NCBI GenBank assembly: GCA_903862805.1
Contig: CAIOZP010000571.1
Coordinates: forward strand, 1 to 5,773
Source of the DNA: an uncultured Fibrobacterota bacterium
GTDB taxonomy: Bacteria > Fibrobacterota > Chitinivibrionia > Chitinivibrionales > CAIOZP01
Reading direction: 5' to 3'
DNA length: 5,773 bases
Shown here: positions 5,758-5,773 of the stretch, piece after piece
Position numbering within the stretch: the stretch's first letter is position 1
Layout: every line of letters begins with the position of its first letter
The notes under the pieces: model-generated
Told to the model about the DNA's origin: nothing
Database searches by the model: none
Seen by the model: the letters and a program-made list of their open reading frames with translations, nothing else
Program-made: the position numbers and the translations under genes

Positions 5758-5773
5758 TCATCCCCCGACTCTA

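Noticed and set aside
5662..5773. Plus-strand open end beginning GTG ACG CAA, reading TQKLVEDLKHLG
   Set aside because: It looks protein-like but is the antisense of the CBS helix SSEMLQVFDQFLR, has no clear ribosome site and cannot be followed beyond the window.

Overview
The window is bacterial and mid-GC by eye. It holds four intact or near-intact genes plus one small gene, all on the minus strand, and a decayed zone at the right edge. Gene starts with clear Shine-Dalgarno sequences, an intact XerD and the general gene content fit an ordinary bacterial chromosome. The phylum cannot be fixed from this alone. One TAnnTTTG element, the Bacteroidota-type -7 box, lies upstream of the transporter, but a single match is weak evidence.

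Right to left, in the direction of transcription: (1) 5773-5233 looks degraded. It contains a frameshifted minus-strand CBS-domain fragment (about 5757-5518) abutting a plus-strand reading frame for a very basic, repeat-rich protein (5233-5541). That frame is broken by three single-base losses and carries a 59-bp imperfect direct repeat. (2) 5232-5023 is a non-coding leader and promoter region. (3) 5022-2278 is a compact three-gene operon with gaps of 16 and 8 bp. It encodes an NRAMP-fold divalent-metal transporter with altered metal-binding motifs, a 61-residue single-pass membrane protein, and a soluble protein with PRC-barrel, MgtE_N and paired CBS domains but no MgtE membrane pore. (4) 2277-2095 is intergenic, with a perfect 8-bp inverted repeat and a TATAAT box. 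(5) 2094-1162 is a XerD-type tyrosine recombinase. Its stop codon overlaps (ATGA) the start of (6) a GT-B/GT4-type glycosyltransferase that occupies 1165-1 and leaves the window.

The most interesting unit is the three-gene metal operon. In MgtE, the MgtE_N and CBS domains sense cytosolic Mg2+ and gate an attached pore. Here the sensor is a separate protein, and the only pore in the operon is an NRAMP relative that lacks both the DPGN asparagine and the metal-selecting methionine. The reasonable inference is a split, Mg2+-sensing transport system with a small membrane subunit. The inference is testable but not proven by sequence.
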